From a virus: 34,228 nt of DNA. Both the position numbers and the translations under genes were made by a program. The stretch lies in IMG/VR virus record IMGVR_UViG_3300025889_000463, positions 1-34,228 of that record; one strand, given 5' to 3'. Position 1 is the first letter of the stretch, and every line of letters begins with the position of its first letter. Of the stretch, positions 31,816 to 34,228 are shown piece after piece. The notes beneath the pieces are model-generated. The model had not been told where the DNA came from. It was given only the letters and a program-made list of their open reading frames with translations, and searched no databases.

Positions 31816-32730
31816 ATGGCTATTTCACGCGCTCAATTACTCAAGGAACTCCTGCCGGGTCTTAACGCCCTGTTCGGCCTTGAGTATGCTAAATATGGTG
31901 AAGAACACGCTGAGATTTTCGAGACCGAGAGCTCAGACCGTTCTTTTGAGGAAGAAACCAAGTTGTCTGGTTTTGGTGCCGCCCCCGTCAAAAACGAGGG
32001 TTCCGCCATTGCGTATGACAACGCTCAAGAAACGTGGTCCGCTCGGTATAACCACGAGACTATTTCTATGGGCTTCTCGCTTACTGAAGAAGCGATTGAA
32101 GATAACCTGTACGATAGCCTCTCGTCCCGTTATACCAAGGCTTTGGCCCGAGCCATGGCTTATACCAAGCAGGTAAAAGCCGCTAACATCCTGAACAATG
32201 CGTTTACTGGTTCTGGTGTTACTTATGGTGACGGTAAAGTCCTTTGTGCGACTGACCACCCGCTGGTATCTGGTGGTACCAACAGCAACACTCCGTCTAC
32301 TGGTGCTGACCTGAACGAGACTTCTCTGGAAGCCGCTGTTATTCAGATCGCTGGTTGGACTGATGAGCGTGGCCTGCTGATTGCAGCCAAGCCGCGTAAG
32401 CTGGTTGTTCCGCCTGCATTGATGTTTATCGCTACTCGACTGCTCGACACTGAACTTCGTGTTGGCACTGCCGATAACGACATCAACGCCATTAAGACCA
32501 ACGGTACGATTCCGGAAGGTTACACTGTTAACCATTACCTGACCGATACCAATGCTTGGTTCTTGATGACCGACGTACCAAACGGCCTGAAGCACTTTGT
32601 CCGTACTCCGATGCAGACCTCTATGGATGCTGACTTCGATACTGGCAACAGCCGCTACAAGGCTCGTGAGCGATACAGCTTTGGTGTGTCTGACCCGCTG
32701 GGCATTTTCGGCTCTCCGGGCGCTAGCTAA
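31816..32730 (+). CDS. Major capsid protein (Mu gpT-like, HK97 fold)
   Basis: This 304-residue protein has AAGGAG in the leader and is followed by a strong terminator. It matches the Mu gpT-like group of HK97-fold capsid proteins: LLPGLNALFGLEYAKYGEE at the start (N-arm), then a long spine helix region FSLTEEAIEDNLYDSLSSRY, LARAMAYTKQVKAANILNNA, and P-domain strands with CATDHPLVSGGTNSN, KPRKLVVPPALMFIA. The compact length shows no separate scaffolding delta domain, in agreement with the scaffold gene upstream. Confidence 0.92.
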   Translation: MAISRAQLLKELLPGLNALFGLEYAKYGEEHAEIFETESSDRSFEEETKLSGFGAAPVKNEGSAIAYDNAQETWSARYNHETISMGFSLTEEAIEDNLYDSLSSRYTKALARAMAYTKQVKAANILNNAFTGSGVTYGDGKVLCATDHPLVSGGTNSNTPSTGADLNETSLEAAVIQIAGWTDERGLLIAAKPRKLVVPPALMFIATRLLDTELRVGTADNDINAIKTNGTIPEGYTVNHYLTDTNAWFLMTDVPNGLKHFVRTPMQTSMDADFDTGNSRYKARERYSFGVSDPLGIFGSPGAS

Positions 32731-32735
32731 AGCGG

Positions 32736-32784
32736 ATAAAAAACACTCGTTGTTTTTATGGGGGTCATTAAGGCCCCCTTTTTT
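32736..32784 (+). terminator. Terminator after the major capsid gene
   Basis: GGGGGTC and GGCCCCC (32760-32766 with 32772-32778; one G-U pair) followed by six T residues make a standard rho-independent terminator. Just before it lies a second A/T hairpin AAAAACA/TGTTTTT (32739-32757). It separates the head genes from the HNH gene. Confidence 0.85.
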
Positions 32785-32798
32785 ATTGCGGGGTGAGT

Positions 32799-33299
32799 AT
32801 GAGTAGTAAACCCGAGTCAAAAACTTGTTTTATATGTAAGCAAAATTTACCCATAGAGAGGTTTGAAGAGTTTAGAGGCGGCAGTACCAGACGAATGTGT
32901 CGAAGCTGCAGGTTAGATGAAATAGCTAAAAAAACGTCAGATACGCCATATAATTACCTAGATTTGCTGTATAAACAGCTAAAAAGCTCCAGAGTTAAGC
33001 AAAAAATTAGTTTTGATATAGAGGCAGAAGACGTTAAAGCCCTTTGGGACGCTCAAAATGGGCGTTGTGCGCTTTCCGGGGTGGTTATGACTTATCAAAG
33101 AGGGAGGTCGCAAAAAGGGAAGTCGTCTAACGGTAAAATACGCGACTTAAACGCCTCGTTAGACAGGATTAACTCTGAATTAGGGTATACAAAAACTAAC
33201 ATTCAACTCGTAGCTGCTAGAGTAAACCTAATGAAAAGTAATTTACCTGAAGATATGTTTCTATGGTGGGTCAGGACTATACACGGACATAAATCCTGA
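32799..33299 (+). CDS. Free-standing HNH homing-type endonuclease
   Basis: From ATG 32799 (GGGGTG upstream; a GTG at 32793 is also in frame) the protein has 166 residues. An N-terminal zinc site Cys10-x2-Cys13 with Cys34-x2-Cys37 is followed by a linker and the HNH-type core GRCALSGVVMTYQ, NASLDRINSELGYTKTN, QLVAARVNLMKSN, the pattern of phage HNH nucleases with Asp-Arg-Ile in place of the central His. It stands alone between the capsid gene's terminator and the next virion gene, with a more AT-rich, Lys-rich composition than its neighbours. This suggests a mobile insertion. Confidence 0.85.
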   Translation: MSSKPESKTCFICKQNLPIERFEEFRGGSTRRMCRSCRLDEIAKKTSDTPYNYLDLLYKQLKSSRVKQKISFDIEAEDVKALWDAQNGRCALSGVVMTYQRGRSQKGKSSNGKIRDLNASLDRINSELGYTKTNIQLVAARVNLMKSNLPEDMFLWWVRTIHGHKS

Positions 33300-33370
33300 T
33301 TTAGTAACAAGTTTTTTATTTGATGTAGCTCCTACCTTAGTATAGACTAGCTTTACTTCCGGGGTTATCC

Positions 33371-33415
33371 GGTGTATCTGACAGTCCCGGCTGACGACAT
33401 GCAGACAGATACACC
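33371..33415 (+). other. Hairpin leader before the next virion gene
   Basis: GGTGTATCTG (33371-33380) and CAGATACACC (33406-33415) form a perfect 10-bp stem around a 25-base GC-rich loop, 24 bases before the gene at 33439. No T-run follows, so it is probably a 5' leader structure or a processing site. The whole gap 33300-33438 holds no gene that I can support. Confidence 0.5.
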
Positions 33416-33438
33416 CCAACTCGCATGTGAGGTCTATA

Positions 33439-33861
33439 ATGGCTACTACTACTTTTTCCGGTCCCATTCGATCTGGCACAGTCCGTGAAGGCGCTAGTGC
33501 AAATACAGGGTCGCCAATCCTTGCCCAATCCGTTACTTGGGAACAGTCTACTACTGCGGCGAACACTGGAATTATTATCCCAGCTAACTCGCAAATCATT
33601 GATATTGCTGTGTATATTACTACAGCATGTGATGGTGGTTCTCAAAACCTTAGTGTTGGTACCACCAGTGCGGCCAATGAAATTTTTACTGCGTTGGCCT
33701 TGGGTACTGCTGCTAACACTATTTTCTTTGGTTCTGCCGGTACTATTACCGACGCCGATACTTGGGAAACAGTAGGCACTTCTGACGTGTCCATCTGGAT
33801 AGATTTTAGCGCTGGCACCGCCGGTCGTGGAACTATTACCGTCCAATACGTACAGAACTAA
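33439..33861 (+). CDS. Putative virion structural protein
   Basis: About 140 residues from ATG 33439 (GAGG seven bases upstream). The product is beta-rich and very rich in Ala, Thr, Ser, Gly and Ile (SGPIRSGTVREGASANTGSP, then IIIPANSQIIDIAVYITTAC), with almost no Lys, as in jelly-roll or decoration proteins. It follows the capsid genes and precedes further small virion genes. Function is inferred from composition and location. Confidence 0.7.
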   Translation: MATTTFSGPIRSGTVREGASANTGSPILAQSVTWEQSTTAANTGIIIPANSQIIDIAVYITTACDGGSQNLSVGTTSAANEIFTALALGTAANTIFFGSAGTITDADTWETVGTSDVSIWIDFSAGTAGRGTITVQYVQN

Positions 33862-33872
33862 AGAGGTGATTT

Positions 33873-33986
33873 ATGGCCGATTCCAAACCCGGTACAAGGG
33901 GGCATAGTCACACTCTAGAAAGTGCTGCCCCTAAGAAAGCCGCTAAGAAAACTGCGCCCAAGAAAGCGGCTGCAGTTAAAGAGTAG
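33873..33986 (+). CDS. Tiny Lys/Ala-rich basic protein (histone-tail-like)
   Basis: This 37-residue ORF has AGAGGTGA six bases before its ATG. The second half is a run of AAPKKAAKKTAPKKAAAVK, the composition of histone H1 or nucleoid-protein tails, preceded by a short Gly/His-containing head. Tight spacing to both neighbours and a good ribosome site support it. It may bind packaged DNA or condense charge in the virion. Confidence 0.6.
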   Translation: MADSKPGTRGHSHTLESAAPKKAAKKTAPKKAAAVKE

Positions 33987-33995
33987 GGGGTTAAC

Positions 33996-34228
33996 ATGAC
34001 TTATCCATTACCGACTAGTATAAAGTTGCTAGATGGTGCTACAGCTACAGGCGCGGGGGAGTGGTTCAGGCTCCCCCTTAACAAAGTGTTTGAAGTTGTG
34101 GGCATAACTACGGCAACTGTAGTTATAGAATACAGAACCCATGAAGGCGGTGTAGTTCGTACCTTGCAGTCTTTCACTGCGGACGACGTTAAAGAGAACA
34201 ACCAAGCTCTCTTTGAGTGCCGCGCCAA
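33996..34228 (+). CDS. Virion-type protein, 3' end outside window
   Basis: ATG 33996, ten bases after the previous stop; only a GGGGG stretch serves as ribosome site. The frame stays open to the right edge (77 codons). The start MTYPLPTSIKLLDGATATGA and the alternating hydrophobic strands suggest a small beta-barrel head-tail or decoration protein. Partial, so no firm call. Confidence 0.65.
   Translation, partial: MTYPLPTSIKLLDGATATGAGEWFRLPLNKVFEVVGITTATVVIEYRTHEGGVVRTLQSFTADDVKENNQALFECRA

Noticed and set aside
31933-32820. 295-residue leftward frame
   Set aside because: Antisense shadow of the major capsid gene, also crossing its terminator.
32785-33438. Group I intron around the HNH gene
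   Set aside because: ATTGCGGGG and a short AGACTA-like string resemble intron core pieces, but the matching Q, R and S elements and pairings are missing, and the HNH gene lies between genes rather than inside one.
1-34228. Integrase and attachment sites
   Set aside because: No tyrosine or serine recombinase motifs seen and no tRNA-like target; lysogeny cannot be judged from this window.

Overview
This window is most of a tailed double-stranded DNA phage genome (Caudoviricetes). The evidence is a terminase, portal, scaffold and capsid block, a phage-type family A DNA polymerase, strict gene packing with overlapping starts and stops, and no rRNA, tRNA or host metabolic genes. The host is probably a Gram-negative, plausibly marine gammaproteobacterium. 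That is an inference from good Shine-Dalgarno sites, sigma70-like promoters, a SutA-like small protein and the general look of the replication and portal genes. No integrase was recognised.

Layout. (1) 1-4440, rightward: the 3' part of a very large virion-type protein with an HEXXH metallopeptidase motif, open at the left edge. (2) 4439-22250, leftward: a long early/middle cluster that ends at a strong terminator touching the stop codon of the giant gene. Reading from its promoter near 22.4 kb it encodes small zinc-finger and hypothetical proteins, a three-gene module (helical protein, MoxR-like AAA+ ATPase, DUF2201-like metallopeptidase/VWA protein), many small genes, a VRR-type nuclease, a SutA-like protein, a DNA polymerase, a RecB/Cas4-like nuclease, an HNH-like protein, a SNF2 helicase, an HTH protein, a putative ssDNA-binding protein and a primase-helicase fusion. 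(3) 22251-24467: a control region of repeats around one leftward orphan gene (23242-23988). It holds palindromic operators, nested inverted iterons, a composite repeat array, promoters and a terminator. (4) 24468-34228, rightward: packaging and head genes (small and large terminase, portal, GroES-like co-chaperonin, scaffold, a probable decoration protein, a Mu gpT-like major capsid protein), then a terminator, a free-standing HNH endonuclease and further virion genes that run off the right edge.

How it fits together. The giant gene at the left and the head genes at the right point the same way, so on a circular or permuted map they probably belong to one late block, with the missing tail genes between the two window ends. 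The leftward cluster supplies replication: primase-helicase, polymerase, SSB, helicase and nucleases. A 20-bp dyad (TTGATGACA-NN-TGTCATCAA) occurs nine times, in front of several early genes and in the control region. It looks like the central regulatory element of this phage. The most unusual parts are this dyad family, the repeat-dense possible origin at 22.4-23.2 kb, and the operator-flanked MoxR/VWA module.

All calls come from reading the sequence. No database search was made, and family names rest on motif recognition.
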